DNA from: Paenibacillus_V sp046244365
GTDB lineage: Bacteria; Bacillota; Bacilli; Paenibacillales; NBRC-103111
Direction of reading: 5' to 3'
Assembly: GCF_046244365.1 (NCBI RefSeq)
Contig: NZ_CP176395.1
Coordinates: 3,782,001-3,846,000 of the forward strand
Length of the DNA stretch: 64,000 bases
Part shown: positions 25,732-34,811 of the stretch, in pieces
Layout: each line of letters begins with the position of its first letter
How positions within the stretch are numbered: position 1 is the first letter of the stretch
The notes under the pieces: model-generated
The model's input: only the letters and a program-made list of their open reading frames with translations
Told to the model about the DNA's origin: nothing
Database searches by the model: none
Position numbers and translations under genes: made by a program

Positions 25732-27528
25732 ATGAAAATGGCCTACTACCGCCGGCTGTCGATCCGGTCGCAGCTGTCGTTCATCGCGGTATCGATTGCT
25801 TGCGTCATGCTGTTCATCATTTTCATTACCTATGTGCAAATTTCAGGCATCATCAACGCCAAAAACAAACAGTACACGCAGGAGATGATCGCCCAAATCA
25901 AGCAGACGGTGCACGCGAACAAGGACGTCATCGACCGGTTGATGTCGAACGTCGCTTTTCATCAGGATGTTCAGAACTTTCTGACCGAAGAGGATGTCGT
26001 GCAGAGCTACACGCTGTCCAAACGGTTGAGCAGCTTGTTTATCAATATGCGTTCGCTGAAGGACGGCATTCTCGACATCATCATCTATGGCGAAAACGGG
26101 CGATGGCTGGACATTGCGGGCGGCAAAAAGCTGACGGCGCAGTACAGCAAATCGATTACGGCGAAGGATTCGATCCACTATTTCGGTCTCCAAAACTTCG
26201 GAAGCGCTTACCAAAGCGAGAACGGCGTGCTGATCGGCATGAAAATCAAATATTTTCAATCCGGCGAGAGGTTTAATACCGTAATCGGCACGCTGTTTTT
26301 CGTCGTAGACCCGAAGGCGCTCATCGGCGAGTCCGGTACGATATCCAAGCAAATCAATACGCAGTCCTATTTAATCGACAAGGAAAATAAGGTCATGTCC
26401 AGCAGCGATCCTTCGCAGGTCGGCCTTACGCTGAATATCGGCGGCGCCGAGAGTGAACCGGGCGAGCAGCGCAAAACGACGGTTAATGGCGTTAACTATG
26501 TGCTGCAAACGGAAAGCCTGCCTGAAATCAATGGCTCGATCGTAAGTATGGTGCCGGAGAAGGAACTCCATCGCGATATATCCAAAATCCGCAAAACGGA
26601 GCTGATCGTGTTCCTGATAGGCGCGGTTATCATGCTGATCTTGTTTATGCTCGTGATCAACAATATTTTGCTGCCGTTAAAAAAACTGATGGCCTACATG
26701 AGCGCCGTCAAGCACGGGCATCTGGACAAGCTTAAGAACCGGATCGAGCTGCAGGGCTATGTGGAAATTACGGTCATGTCGAACGAGTTCAACGGCATGA
26801 TGGACAAAATCGACAACCTGACGCATCAGCTGTTGGAGACGAACGCGATGCTGTACGGGGCCGAGCTGGAGAAGCAAAAATCGGAGCTGGCTTTCCTGCG
26901 AAGCCAGATCAATCCGCATTTTCTGTACAATACGCTGGAAGTGATCAAAGGAATGGCCGCGGTGAAGAAGGTGCCGGAAATCAGAGAAATCGCCAAGGCG
27001 CTCGGTCAAATTTTCCGATACAGCGTCAAGGGCGAAGATACGGTTACGCTCAAAACGGAGTTCGGTATCATCGAATCGTATGTGCAAATTCAACAGCTCC
27101 GTTTTGCCGGCCGTTTTCAGGTGCGCTATGAGCTTGCGGAGGAAACGTTGGATTGCCAAATCCCGAAAATGCTCGTGCAGCCGATCGTGGAGAACGCCGT
27201 GTTCCATGGCCTCGAGCCAAACGAGAATTTGGGCACGCTGACGATCGCAAGCTGTCTCGGCGAAAGCGGGGAGCTTATCATCAGCGTCGAAGACAACGGT
27301 CTCGGCATTGAGCCGGACCGGCTTGCGCGAGTGCGCGGCATTCTATCCAAGCCGAATGCGGTCGATCAGGAAGGCAACCAGCAGTTTACGAGCATCGGAC
27401 TTGCGAACGTCAATAACCGAATCAGGCTGACCTATGGCGGAAATTTCGGGCTGGAGGTGGAAAGCACGCTTGGAATCGGGACGCGAATCGTGTTGAAACT
27501 ACCGGCTAGGAGGAACGGCCATGTATAA
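25732..27528 (+). CDS. YesM-type sensor histidine kinase
   Basis: A 598-residue membrane sensor kinase. Two transmembrane helices (about residues 17-37 and 283-303) flank an outer double-Cache-like sensing region of about 245 residues, followed by a HAMP linker, then the His_kinase family core with phosphoacceptor His in SQINPHFLYNTLEVIKG (about residue 399) and a C-terminal ATPase with N-box VENAVFHGLEP and G-boxes EDNGLGIEPDR and GIGLANV-like SIGLANVNNRI. In the YesM/LytS class the kinase pairs with an AraC-type regulator. Its gene overlaps the regulator by 8 bases. The signal is probably a saccharide or cell-wall fragment, to judge from the transporter genes that follow. Confidence 0.93.
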   Translation: MKMAYYRRLSIRSQLSFIAVSIACVMLFIIFITYVQISGIINAKNKQYTQEMIAQIKQTVHANKDVIDRLMSNVAFHQDVQNFLTEEDVVQSYTLSKRLSSLFINMRSLKDGILDIIIYGENGRWLDIAGGKKLTAQYSKSITAKDSIHYFGLQNFGSAYQSENGVLIGMKIKYFQSGERFNTVIGTLFFVVDPKALIGESGTISKQINTQSYLIDKENKVMSSSDPSQVGLTLNIGGAESEPGEQRKTTVNGVNYVLQTESLPEINGSIVSMVPEKELHRDISKIRKTELIVFLIGAVIMLILFMLVINNILLPLKKLMAYMSAVKHGHLDKLKNRIELQGYVEITVMSNEFNGMMDKIDNLTHQLLETNAMLYGAELEKQKSELAFLRSQINPHFLYNTLEVIKGMAAVKKVPEIREIAKALGQIFRYSVKGEDTVTLKTEFGIIESYVQIQQLRFAGRFQVRYELAEETLDCQIPKMLVQPIVENAVFHGLEPNENLGTLTIASCLGESGELIISVEDNGLGIEPDRLARVRGILSKPNAVDQEGNQQFTSIGLANVNNRIRLTYGGNFGLEVESTLGIGTRIVLKLPARRNGHV

Positions 27529-28966
27529 AGTGTTGATTGTGGATGACGAAAGCTGGGTCATTGAAAGCCTGAAGGCGAGCGTCGAGTGGGAAGCCAACGG
27601 CTTTGAAGTGACGGGCCAAGCCGAGAACGGGTCCGAAGCGCTTGAGTTTATACGCCGCGAAATGCCGGATGTCGTCTTCGTCGATATTCGGATGCCGGGA
27701 ATGACCGGTCTCGAGGTCATCAAACGAGGAGGAGAGCTGCGGCAAGCGATCCGTTTCATCGTCGTGAGCGGCTATGCCGAGTTCGCCTATGCGCAGAAAG
27801 CGCTGAATTACGGCGCGGTGGCCTACTGCTTAAAGCCTTACGACGAGGACGAAATTTTAAGCGTGCTCAAAAAGCTGAAGAAGCAGCTGGACGCCTCCAG
27901 GCAGACGTCCGATTTGGCATTGATTCAGCTTCTGGAGGAGCAAAGCGAAGAAAACAGGCTGCGTCTCAAGCAGGAGCTGGCGAAATGCGGCATCGCCGGA
28001 GACGCGGATACGTCGGAGCTGACGGCGATCGTTGCGGCGGGCAGCAGCCAGCCGCCGATCGTTTCTCCCGAAGGGGCGCTTGCCATCCGGATCGGCAAAA
28101 TAAAGATGCTGTACGTCGTCAAGACCGGCACGGAAAAGGCGCTCGTCGCCGAGCTGGAGCGGCAGCTCGGTACCCCGCTCAGAGGGATCGGCGTCAGCGA
28201 GCCGTTTGTCGGGCTGGCCGCCGTCAACAGCGCCGTCTTGTCGGCCAGCCAATTGGCGGATCATTATTTCATCAGCGGGGGGCCCGGCGTCTTTTTCGCG
28301 CAATCGGTTCAGCAGGCGGCTCTGAACGAGGCCATTAAGAAAATCGACGCCGCGATAAGAAACAAAGAAATATCGGCGGTGAACCGTCATTTCGAAGCGA
28401 TCGGCGCGATGTTCCGGCAAGGCGAGCTGACAATCAGGCAAGCTCTGCACGTCTACAACATGATGATGTCTTTCCTGTACCGGCTCGGGTATGAGCAGGG
28501 GGACAATCTATTGTACAGCAGCGAGCTGCTGATCGAGACGTTCGGCACCGTTCAGGATATGATCGCTTATCTGGAGAGTCTGACGATCCGGAGCTTCCGC
28601 AGCGGCGCGGAATTCAGCTCCGAGGAGACGAGCAACGAAACCTTCAAGTCGCTTTTCCAATATGTCAATGAGCATTTCCGCGAGGATCTGTCCATACAGG
28701 AGCTGTCGCAGAAATTTTATATCAATCCGGGCTATTTGAGCCAGCTATTTAAGCGGGAAGTGGGGGAGCCGTTTACGGCCTATATCGCCAAGCAGCGAAT
28801 CGCCTATGCCTGCGAGCTTCTGGAAAGAACGAACATGATGATCGGCGAGATTGCCGAGATATCGGGTTACCCGGATTATTTTTACTTTACAAGAACGTTT
28901 AAGAAGCTTACCGGACAAACTCCCACACAATTCCGCAGCAAACAATCGGACTTATCCAAGCAATAG
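27521..28966 (+). CDS. YesN-type AraC-family response regulator
   Basis: A 481-residue regulator. The receiver domain at 1-120 has the acidic pair DDE at 8-10, the phosphoacceptor Asp55 (VVFVDIRMPG), Ser at VVSGYAE and Lys in CLKPYD. A long middle region follows, and two AraC helix-turn-helices occupy about 380-481 (LSIQELSQKFYINPGYLSQLFKR... then IGEIAEISGYPDYFYFTRTF). It should bind direct repeats upstream of transport genes. Its stop lies 412 bases before the first solute-binding protein gene, and candidate operators are in that gap (29077-29116). Overlap with the kinase gene indicates translational coupling. Confidence 0.93.
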   Translation: MYKVLIVDDESWVIESLKASVEWEANGFEVTGQAENGSEALEFIRREMPDVVFVDIRMPGMTGLEVIKRGGELRQAIRFIVVSGYAEFAYAQKALNYGAVAYCLKPYDEDEILSVLKKLKKQLDASRQTSDLALIQLLEEQSEENRLRLKQELAKCGIAGDADTSELTAIVAAGSSQPPIVSPEGALAIRIGKIKMLYVVKTGTEKALVAELERQLGTPLRGIGVSEPFVGLAAVNSAVLSASQLADHYFISGGPGVFFAQSVQQAALNEAIKKIDAAIRNKEISAVNRHFEAIGAMFRQGELTIRQALHVYNMMMSFLYRLGYEQGDNLLYSSELLIETFGTVQDMIAYLESLTIRSFRSGAEFSSEETSNETFKSLFQYVNEHFREDLSIQELSQKFYINPGYLSQLFKREVGEPFTAYIAKQRIAYACELLERTNMMIGEIAEISGYPDYFYFTRTFKKLTGQTPTQFRSKQSDLSKQ

Positions 28967-28972
28967 GAAGAA

Positions 28973-29009
28973 GGCAGACGAGCCGTCGGGCGCGTTCTGC
29001 TTTTTTTTA
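28973..29009 (+). terminator. Terminator of the two-component operon
   Basis: An imperfect stem beginning GGCAGACG and ending CGTTCTGC around GTCG, followed by eight T, just after the regulator stop. It separates the regulator genes from the transport genes. Confidence 0.65.
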
Positions 29010-29076
29010 CCGATACCACAGCGTATTTATGTGAAGCATATGGACGAATCACAGAAGTCATATGGAGAAAAAGTAG

Positions 29077-29145
29077 TTGTTTTATGTTGGATTTGTTGTT
29101 TTATGATGGTTTTATGTACGAAAATGTATTTGTTTCCTTTATACT
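29077..29145 (+). promoter_or_regulatory. Direct-repeat operators and activator-type promoter for the transport operon
   Basis: Three direct copies of TTGTTTTATG: 29077-29086, 29096-29105 (identical) and 29107-29116 (9 of 10). The starts are 19 and 11 bases apart, near helical periodicity. A TATACT -10 lies at 29140-29145, and the -35 position at 17 bases is TACGAA (29117-29122), a poor hexamer that directly abuts the last repeat. This is the layout of a promoter that needs an AraC-type activator such as the upstream regulator. The transcript would have a 5' leader of about 225 bases. Confidence 0.6.
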
Positions 29146-29377
29146 GGAACCCTCATCGGCTGCCTTATAGTGGAATTGTACCCGATGACCTCAGGAAAGA
29201 CGCGAAATGAAAGCGGTATCTTTTCATTTGCGGCGCGGCTTGCAGGCAGCAAGAGGAACGACGGGCAAACGTCAGGTTCCGGCGGCCCATTCCGCGTCCG
29301 ATTAAGGGGGGCATATCCACAGAAACGAGTAAACGAATGATTTCCGTAATGACAAACTAATGTGCGGGGGTAATCGA

Positions 29378-30700
29378 ATGAAAAGCAAATGGATGTCCTT
29401 ATCGCTGGCTGCCGTACTGACGGCGTCGATCGTCGGCTGTTCGTCCGGCAAAACGAACTCGAGCTCGCCTAGTCCTTCGGCGTCGACCGCGCCAAGCGCG
29501 TCGGCGGCACCTTCGGCGTCGGCTTCGCCATCGGCCTCGCCGGCTGCGAACGCCAAGATCGACTTTAAAGGGAAGCCGCTCCGCATCGGGCAATGGTGGG
29601 GGATGCAAAACGAGCTTTCGCCGGAGGAGAAGGAACGGCAACGCAAGGTGGAAGAGAAGTATAACACGAAGATCGAATACGTAACGGTGCCGAATGCCGA
29701 AATGGCGTCGCGTCTCATTACTTCGTCCGTTGCCGGCGAACCGTTCGCCGACATCATGATGCTCGAAGTAAACTGGACGTTCCCGAAACTGGTCGAGGAC
29801 GGCTACATCCGCAGTATCGACGATCTGATCGATCTGAAGGATCCTCGCCTTGCCAATAACAAAGTCACGATGAATCAAGGCAAATATAACGGCAAGCAAT
29901 ACGGCGTAACGCTTCCGTACACGGAATCCAACGGGATGTACTACAACAAAACGCTGGTTCAAAAGGCCGGTATGCCCGATCCGTACGAGCTGCAGGAAAA
30001 AGGCGAATGGAACTGGGACAATTTCCTGAAAATTTGTAAAGCGGTCAACAAAGACGACGTGAACTGTCTGGCGGACTATCCGGTGGAGAACGCGACGTTC
30101 CTGATGTATTCGAACGACGCTGCCGTCAACAAAGACAATAAGGTCGCCTTCGACAGCCCGAACGCGCTTGAAGCACTGCAATTCGTTTCGGATCTGTACA
30201 ACGTTCACAAGGTAGTCGGCAAAGACCAGTTCGGAGGCGGGAAGTCGGCGTTCACCTACGGCTACCGGTGGGATGCGGGCAGCTATGCGCAAAGCTTGAA
30301 GGATGACTGGGGTTATGTGTTCTATCCGAAAGGTCCGAAAGCCAAAGACTATATCGTTCCTTACCAAAAAATGAACCAATGGTTCATTCCGAAAGCGGTC
30401 AAAAACGCGAAGGACGTTCTGACGGCATGGCTGGAGCTTTATGAATTCGACGTAGAAAAAGGCTATGCGATCAAAATGCAAAAAGAGGAAGCCAACTTCA
30501 AAACGAAGGAAAATATGGCGACCTTCCGCAAAATGCTGGATAAAATCCAGCTCGTGAATTATACCTCCTATCCGGGCTTTAAAGACGTTTACGAGGAAGC
30601 CGTCAAGAACGTAATGGCCGGTAAAGGAACGCCTGCCAGCGAAATGGCGAGAGTGAAGCCGATGGCCCAGGCCGCAATCGACGTCTCGCTCAAAAAGTAA
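29378..30700 (+). CDS. Lipoprotein extracellular solute-binding protein (family 1, carbohydrate type)
   Basis: A 440-residue ABC-transporter binding protein. The signal peptide ends in a lipobox TASIVGC with lipidated Cys21, then a long Ser/Ala/Pro linker (about residues 26-59), then the two-lobed binding domain. Sugar-binding-type features include FADIMMLEV, YGVTLPYTESNGMYYNKTLVQKAG and a C-terminal helix pair. The start is the ATG at 29378 with GTGCGGGGGTAATCG, not the in-frame ATG at 29360. It is the first of two binding proteins in the cluster and would sit on the outer face of the membrane, delivering the ligand to one of the two permease pairs downstream. Confidence 0.9.
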   Translation: MKSKWMSLSLAAVLTASIVGCSSGKTNSSSPSPSASTAPSASAAPSASASPSASPAANAKIDFKGKPLRIGQWWGMQNELSPEEKERQRKVEEKYNTKIEYVTVPNAEMASRLITSSVAGEPFADIMMLEVNWTFPKLVEDGYIRSIDDLIDLKDPRLANNKVTMNQGKYNGKQYGVTLPYTESNGMYYNKTLVQKAGMPDPYELQEKGEWNWDNFLKICKAVNKDDVNCLADYPVENATFLMYSNDAAVNKDNKVAFDSPNALEALQFVSDLYNVHKVVGKDQFGGGKSAFTYGYRWDAGSYAQSLKDDWGYVFYPKGPKAKDYIVPYQKMNQWFIPKAVKNAKDVLTAWLELYEFDVEKGYAIKMQKEEANFKTKENMATFRKMLDKIQLVNYTSYPGFKDVYEEAVKNVMAGKGTPASEMARVKPMAQAAIDVSLKK

Positions 30701-30718
30701 CGGCGTGCACCCGTAATC

Positions 30719-30767
30719 GCAATACCCCAAATGCGTATACGCGATCATTTGGGGTATTGCTTTTGAT
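30719..30767 (+). terminator. Hairpin between the two solute-binding protein genes
   Basis: A 15-base perfect stem (GCAATACCCCAAATG with its mirror arm) around a 12-base loop, then TTTTG. The T run is short, so it may attenuate rather than fully stop transcription and set a high ratio of the first binding protein to the later genes. It could also stabilise the upstream mRNA. Confidence 0.7.
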
Positions 30768-30811
30768 TCGGAGTACTTTTTTCTGACGAAACGTTTTAGG
30801 GGGGGCCTATT

Positions 30812-33733
30812 GTGAAGCACCAATCGAAAATCCGCATGGCGCTCGCCGTCTTGCTTGTCGTCTCGCTGGCGGGCTCGCTGCCCGTTCCGTACCCGGCTTC
30901 GCCTTATGCGCATGCCGCACAGGAAACGTCCGCGAAGGGCGAATTTACGCTGGGGTCTTCCGTCAAGGACAGCTATGACCAGTACGCCGCCCAGCATAAA
31001 GAGAGTCTGCGGCCGTCCGCCCCGGTAGTCATACGCGGCGAATCGTATTCCGGAGCGGAAGGCATGAGCGTGACGGTGCTGGACCGGTTTGAAGGCTCGG
31101 AGGGGAAGGCGGTCCGAACCGAGGAATCGGGAACGATCCACTGGGAGGTGGACGTGAAGGAGCCTGGCCTGTATAACCTTGGCGTCCGTTATTTTCCGGT
31201 GCAGGGCAAGGGCGGAGATATCGACAGAGAGCTGTTGATCGACGGCAAAAATCCTTTTTCCGAAGCGAAGCATCTGGTTTTTCGCCGCAATTGGAAAGAC
31301 AAGCATGAAATCAAACGTGACGAGAACGGGAACGACATGTATACGCCGCAAATCGAAAGCCCGGTGTGGCAGGACGTGCCGCTCGAGAACGCGGAAGGGC
31401 GCTACGACGAGCCGTATTCGTTTTATTTTTCCAGTGGAAAACACGTCATTTCGCTTGTTTCCGTCAGGGAACCGATGGTGATTGAACATATAAAGCTGTA
31501 TCAAACGGAAAGCATTCCGTCCTATAAGGATGTCGCCCTCCAGTACGAGAAGAACGGCTATAAGCCGGCAAAGGACGCTTTGGTCAAAGTCCAAGGCGAA
31601 GCGGCGGCTTTCAAATCCAGCGCGGAGCTCTACCCGAGGTCGGACCGTTCCAGCCCCGCCACGGAACCGTACCACGTCTCCAAAATCCGGTACAACACGA
31701 TCGGCGGCAATAGCTGGAGCGAACCGGGCAAATCGATCACATGGGAGCTCGAAGTGCCGGAGGACGGCCTTTACAAGCTCGGCATCAAGTACAACCAAAG
31801 CTTTCAAAGGGGAGTAACGTCATACCGCAAGCTGTGGATTGACGGCAAGGTGCCGTTCCAGGAGATGAAGAGCATTCCGTTCGATTTCGGTACGGATTGG
31901 AGCATGAAGACGCTCGGGGACGGGGATAAGCCTTACCTGTTTTATTTGACGAAGGGAAAGCACGAGCTCAAGCTGGAGGTTTCCCTCGGCGACATGGCGG
32001 TTCTCATGCGTACGGTCGAATCGAGCATCCTGGATTTGAACGGCATCTACCGCCGCATCGTCATGGTAACCGGTTCGACGCCGGACGAATACCGCGACTA
32101 TCAGCTCGAGCTGAAAATTCCCGAAATGCTGGACTCCTTCCGCAAACAATCGGACGCGCTCGGGAGGGTTGCATCGGAGATCGAACGGTTGACGGGAGGC
32201 AAGAGCGACCGGACGGCTACGCTGAACCGGCTCGTTTACCAGCTGAACGATATGACCGACAGACCGGAGACGATCCCGAAGCGGATGGAATCGTTCAAAA
32301 CGAATATAAGCTCGCTGGGCGATTGGATCTTCTCGGGAATTTTCTCGCCGCTGCAGATCGATTATTTGACGGCGTCATCGCCGGAAACGAAGCTGCAGCG
32401 TCCGGATGCGACATGGTTTCAATCGATCAAGCATCAGGTCGCCGCCTTTTTCATCTCGTTCTTCACGGATTACAATGCGCTCGGCTCATCGTCCAAAAGC
32501 AACCGCGTCATTCAGGTGTGGGTCACGAACGGACTGCGGCAAGCGCAGGTCGTTAAGTCGATGATCGAGGAGACTTTCATGCCGAATTCGGGCATAGCGG
32601 TCGATCTTCGAGTGGTCAGCGCGGATGTCCTGCAGCGTGCGGTTCTTGCCGGAAAAGGACCGGATATCGCCTTTACCGTCGGCGAGGACACGCCGGTCAA
32701 CTACGCGCTGCGCAACGCTTCGGAGGAATTGTCCAAGTTTAAGGGCTTCGCGGACGTGAAGAAACGGTTTCTCGCTTCTTCGTTCGTTCCTTACGAATTT
32801 AACGGCGGCGTATACGGTATCCCGACGGAGCAATATTTTCCCGTCTTGTTTTACCGCAAGGACATTCTTGACGAGTTGAAGCTGAGCGTTCCCAAAACTT
32901 GGGACGACGTCTATGCGATGATCCCGGAGCTTCAGAAACAGAATCTGGAGTTCGGTTTCCCGATCCAGGTGCTTGTCAAACTCGGAACGAACGTCCAGGC
33001 GGCATCGCAGCTGCCGGTCAATACGACGTTCGCCACCATGCTGCTGCAGGATAACGGGGAGCTCTACAAGGACGGGGGCAAAGCCAGCGCGCTCGATTCC
33101 GAAACGTCGGTCAAGGCGTTCCAGGAATGGACCGACCTGTACTCCAATTACAAGCTGTCGCTTACGACGGATTTCATTAACCGGTTCCGCATCGGCGAGA
33201 TGCCGATCGGCATAGCGGATTATACGAACTATAACATCATCAGCGCAATCGCGCCGGAGCTCAAAGGACTATGGAGCTTTTCATTCGTGCCCGGTACGGC
33301 AAAGCCCGACGGCTCGATCCGGCGCGAAGTGCCGGGAGCGGGAAGCGCCACGATTATGCTGAAGAGCAGCAAAGACAAAGAAGCGGCATGGGAGTTCCTG
33401 CAATGGTGGAGCGGCGACGATATTCAAGCCAGATTCGGCCGTGAGATGGAATCGATTTTCGGTCCCGCAGGGCGGTACGCGGCGGCCAATGTCGGGGCGC
33501 TGAGCCAAATCCCTTGGCCGGTTCAGGATTACAAGGTACTCCGGGAACAGCTGGATTGGGTTAGAGGCATTCCGCAGGTCGCGGGCGGTTATTTTACGGG
33601 AAGGCATCTCGACAACGCTTTCCGGAGCGTAGTCATCTCAGGCGATGACCCGCGCGAGTCCATCGACAAATATGTCCGGTTTATCGACGACGAAATCGTT
33701 ACGAAACGCAAGGAGTTCGGCTTGCCGAACTAA
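30812..33733 (+). CDS. Large multidomain extracellular solute-binding protein
   Basis: A 973-residue secreted protein, about twice the usual binding-protein size. It starts at a GTG with TAGGGGGGGCC and has a signal peptide (about 1-36, ending AHA) without a lipobox Cys. Residues 65-230 and 270-430 form an internal duplication at an offset of exactly 200: HWEVDVKEPGLYNLGVRY and LLIDGKNPF match TWELEVPEDGLYKLGIKY and LWIDGKVPF. These look like beta-sandwich carbohydrate-binding modules. A helical linker follows (about 435-560), then a family 1 binding domain from about 565 (VIQVWVTNG... GPDIAFTVGED ... GVYGIPTEQYFPVLFYRKD). How it is held at the cell surface is not evident. Confidence 0.88.
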   Translation: MKHQSKIRMALAVLLVVSLAGSLPVPYPASPYAHAAQETSAKGEFTLGSSVKDSYDQYAAQHKESLRPSAPVVIRGESYSGAEGMSVTVLDRFEGSEGKAVRTEESGTIHWEVDVKEPGLYNLGVRYFPVQGKGGDIDRELLIDGKNPFSEAKHLVFRRNWKDKHEIKRDENGNDMYTPQIESPVWQDVPLENAEGRYDEPYSFYFSSGKHVISLVSVREPMVIEHIKLYQTESIPSYKDVALQYEKNGYKPAKDALVKVQGEAAAFKSSAELYPRSDRSSPATEPYHVSKIRYNTIGGNSWSEPGKSITWELEVPEDGLYKLGIKYNQSFQRGVTSYRKLWIDGKVPFQEMKSIPFDFGTDWSMKTLGDGDKPYLFYLTKGKHELKLEVSLGDMAVLMRTVESSILDLNGIYRRIVMVTGSTPDEYRDYQLELKIPEMLDSFRKQSDALGRVASEIERLTGGKSDRTATLNRLVYQLNDMTDRPETIPKRMESFKTNISSLGDWIFSGIFSPLQIDYLTASSPETKLQRPDATWFQSIKHQVAAFFISFFTDYNALGSSSKSNRVIQVWVTNGLRQAQVVKSMIEETFMPNSGIAVDLRVVSADVLQRAVLAGKGPDIAFTVGEDTPVNYALRNASEELSKFKGFADVKKRFLASSFVPYEFNGGVYGIPTEQYFPVLFYRKDILDELKLSVPKTWDDVYAMIPELQKQNLEFGFPIQVLVKLGTNVQAASQLPVNTTFATMLLQDNGELYKDGGKASALDSETSVKAFQEWTDLYSNYKLSLTTDFINRFRIGEMPIGIADYTNYNIISAIAPELKGLWSFSFVPGTAKPDGSIRREVPGAGSATIMLKSSKDKEAAWEFLQWWSGDDIQARFGREMESIFGPAGRYAAANVGALSQIPWPVQDYKVLREQLDWVRGIPQVAGGYFTGRHLDNAFRSVVISGDDPRESIDKYVRFIDDEIVTKRKEFGLPN

Positions 33734-33849
33734 TCGCCGCAGACGCGGCAAATCGGTAGTCATCGGCGACGCTTTCGGCGGCTGCCGTAACGATCGAAGG
33801 ATCATCGAACTTACAGGATAGAGAGGGGGAGATTCCGATTTCAAAGCCT

Positions 33850-34806
33850 GTGAACATAGAAGCGGGCCTGCCGGCGCAGGCCGCGCTCCCGCAAGCGCCG
33901 AGACGAGGCCGGCTTTCGGAACTCGCCGGACGCATGAAGAAGCACAAGCACGGATATGCGCTAATGGCCCCGTACTTCCTCATTTTCTTCATTTTTACGG
34001 CGTTCCCGGTGCTGCTCGCGTTCGGGCTCAGCTTCACCTATTTCAACATGCTCGAGGCGCCTAAATGGGTCGGGTGGGAAAATTACGCCCGCTTATTCAT
34101 CAAAGACGAGGTGTTCTTGATCGCAGTCAAAAATACGCTGCTGTTCGCCGTCGTTACGGGGCCGATCAGCTATATGGCCTGTTTCTTTCTGGCATGGCTG
34201 ATCAACGAGCTGTCGCCTAAAATTCGTGCGGTCGTGACGCTTCTGTTCTACGCGCCCTCAATCGCGGGAAACGCCTACTTGATTTGGCAGGTTGCGTTCT
34301 CGGGCGATTCCTACGGCTATATCAATGCCTTTTTGATCAAATGGGGCTTTATTCTGGAGCCGATCCAATGGCTGCAGGATCCGAAATACATGCTCGCCAT
34401 CATCATGCTCGTTCAGCTATGGCTGAGCCTCGGCACCGCGTTTCTCGCCTTTATCGCGGGCCTGCAGAGCATGGACCGCACCCTAATCGAGGCGGGGGCG
34501 ATCGACGGCGTGCGGAACCGCTGGCAGGAGCTGTGGTACATTACGCTGCCGTCTATGCGGCCGCAGCTGATGTTCGGAGCGGTCATGCAAATAACGGGCT
34601 CGTTCGCGGTGGCGGATGTGACGACGAACATGGTCGGCTTTCCGAGTCCGCAGTATGCGGCGCACACGATCGTGAATCACTTGCACGATTACGGGGCGAT
34701 CCGGTTTGAGATGGGATATGCGAGCGCGATTGCGACCGTGCTGTTCGTACTCATGCTCGGCTCCAATATGGTGGTTCAGAAGCTGCTCAGGAAAGTGGGG
34801 GATTAG
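33850..34806 (+). CDS. ABC sugar permease, MalF/UgpA type (pair 1)
   Basis: A 318-residue membrane protein with six transmembrane helices and the EAA loop EAGAIDGVRNRWQELWYITL that contacts the ATPase. It forms a heterodimeric channel with the next gene product. Start choice is awkward: the GTG at 33850 lies 20 bases after AGAGGGGGA, whereas an ATT at 33838 in the same frame is ideally spaced. A rare AUU start, giving four more residues, is possible; no ATG exists until residue 29. The N-terminal 30 residues are Ala/Pro-rich and cytoplasmic. Confidence 0.93.
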   Translation: MNIEAGLPAQAALPQAPRRGRLSELAGRMKKHKHGYALMAPYFLIFFIFTAFPVLLAFGLSFTYFNMLEAPKWVGWENYARLFIKDEVFLIAVKNTLLFAVVTGPISYMACFFLAWLINELSPKIRAVVTLLFYAPSIAGNAYLIWQVAFSGDSYGYINAFLIKWGFILEPIQWLQDPKYMLAIIMLVQLWLSLGTAFLAFIAGLQSMDRTLIEAGAIDGVRNRWQELWYITLPSMRPQLMFGAVMQITGSFAVADVTTNMVGFPSPQYAAHTIVNHLHDYGAIRFEMGYASAIATVLFVLMLGSNMVVQKLLRKVGD

Positions 34807-34811
34807 CGGTC

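Noticed and set aside
29399..31807. An 802-codon open frame on the minus strand across the binding-protein genes
   Set aside because: It lies opposite two well-supported genes with signal peptides and ribosome sites; its Arg/Phe/His-rich composition is that of an antisense shadow in GC-rich DNA.
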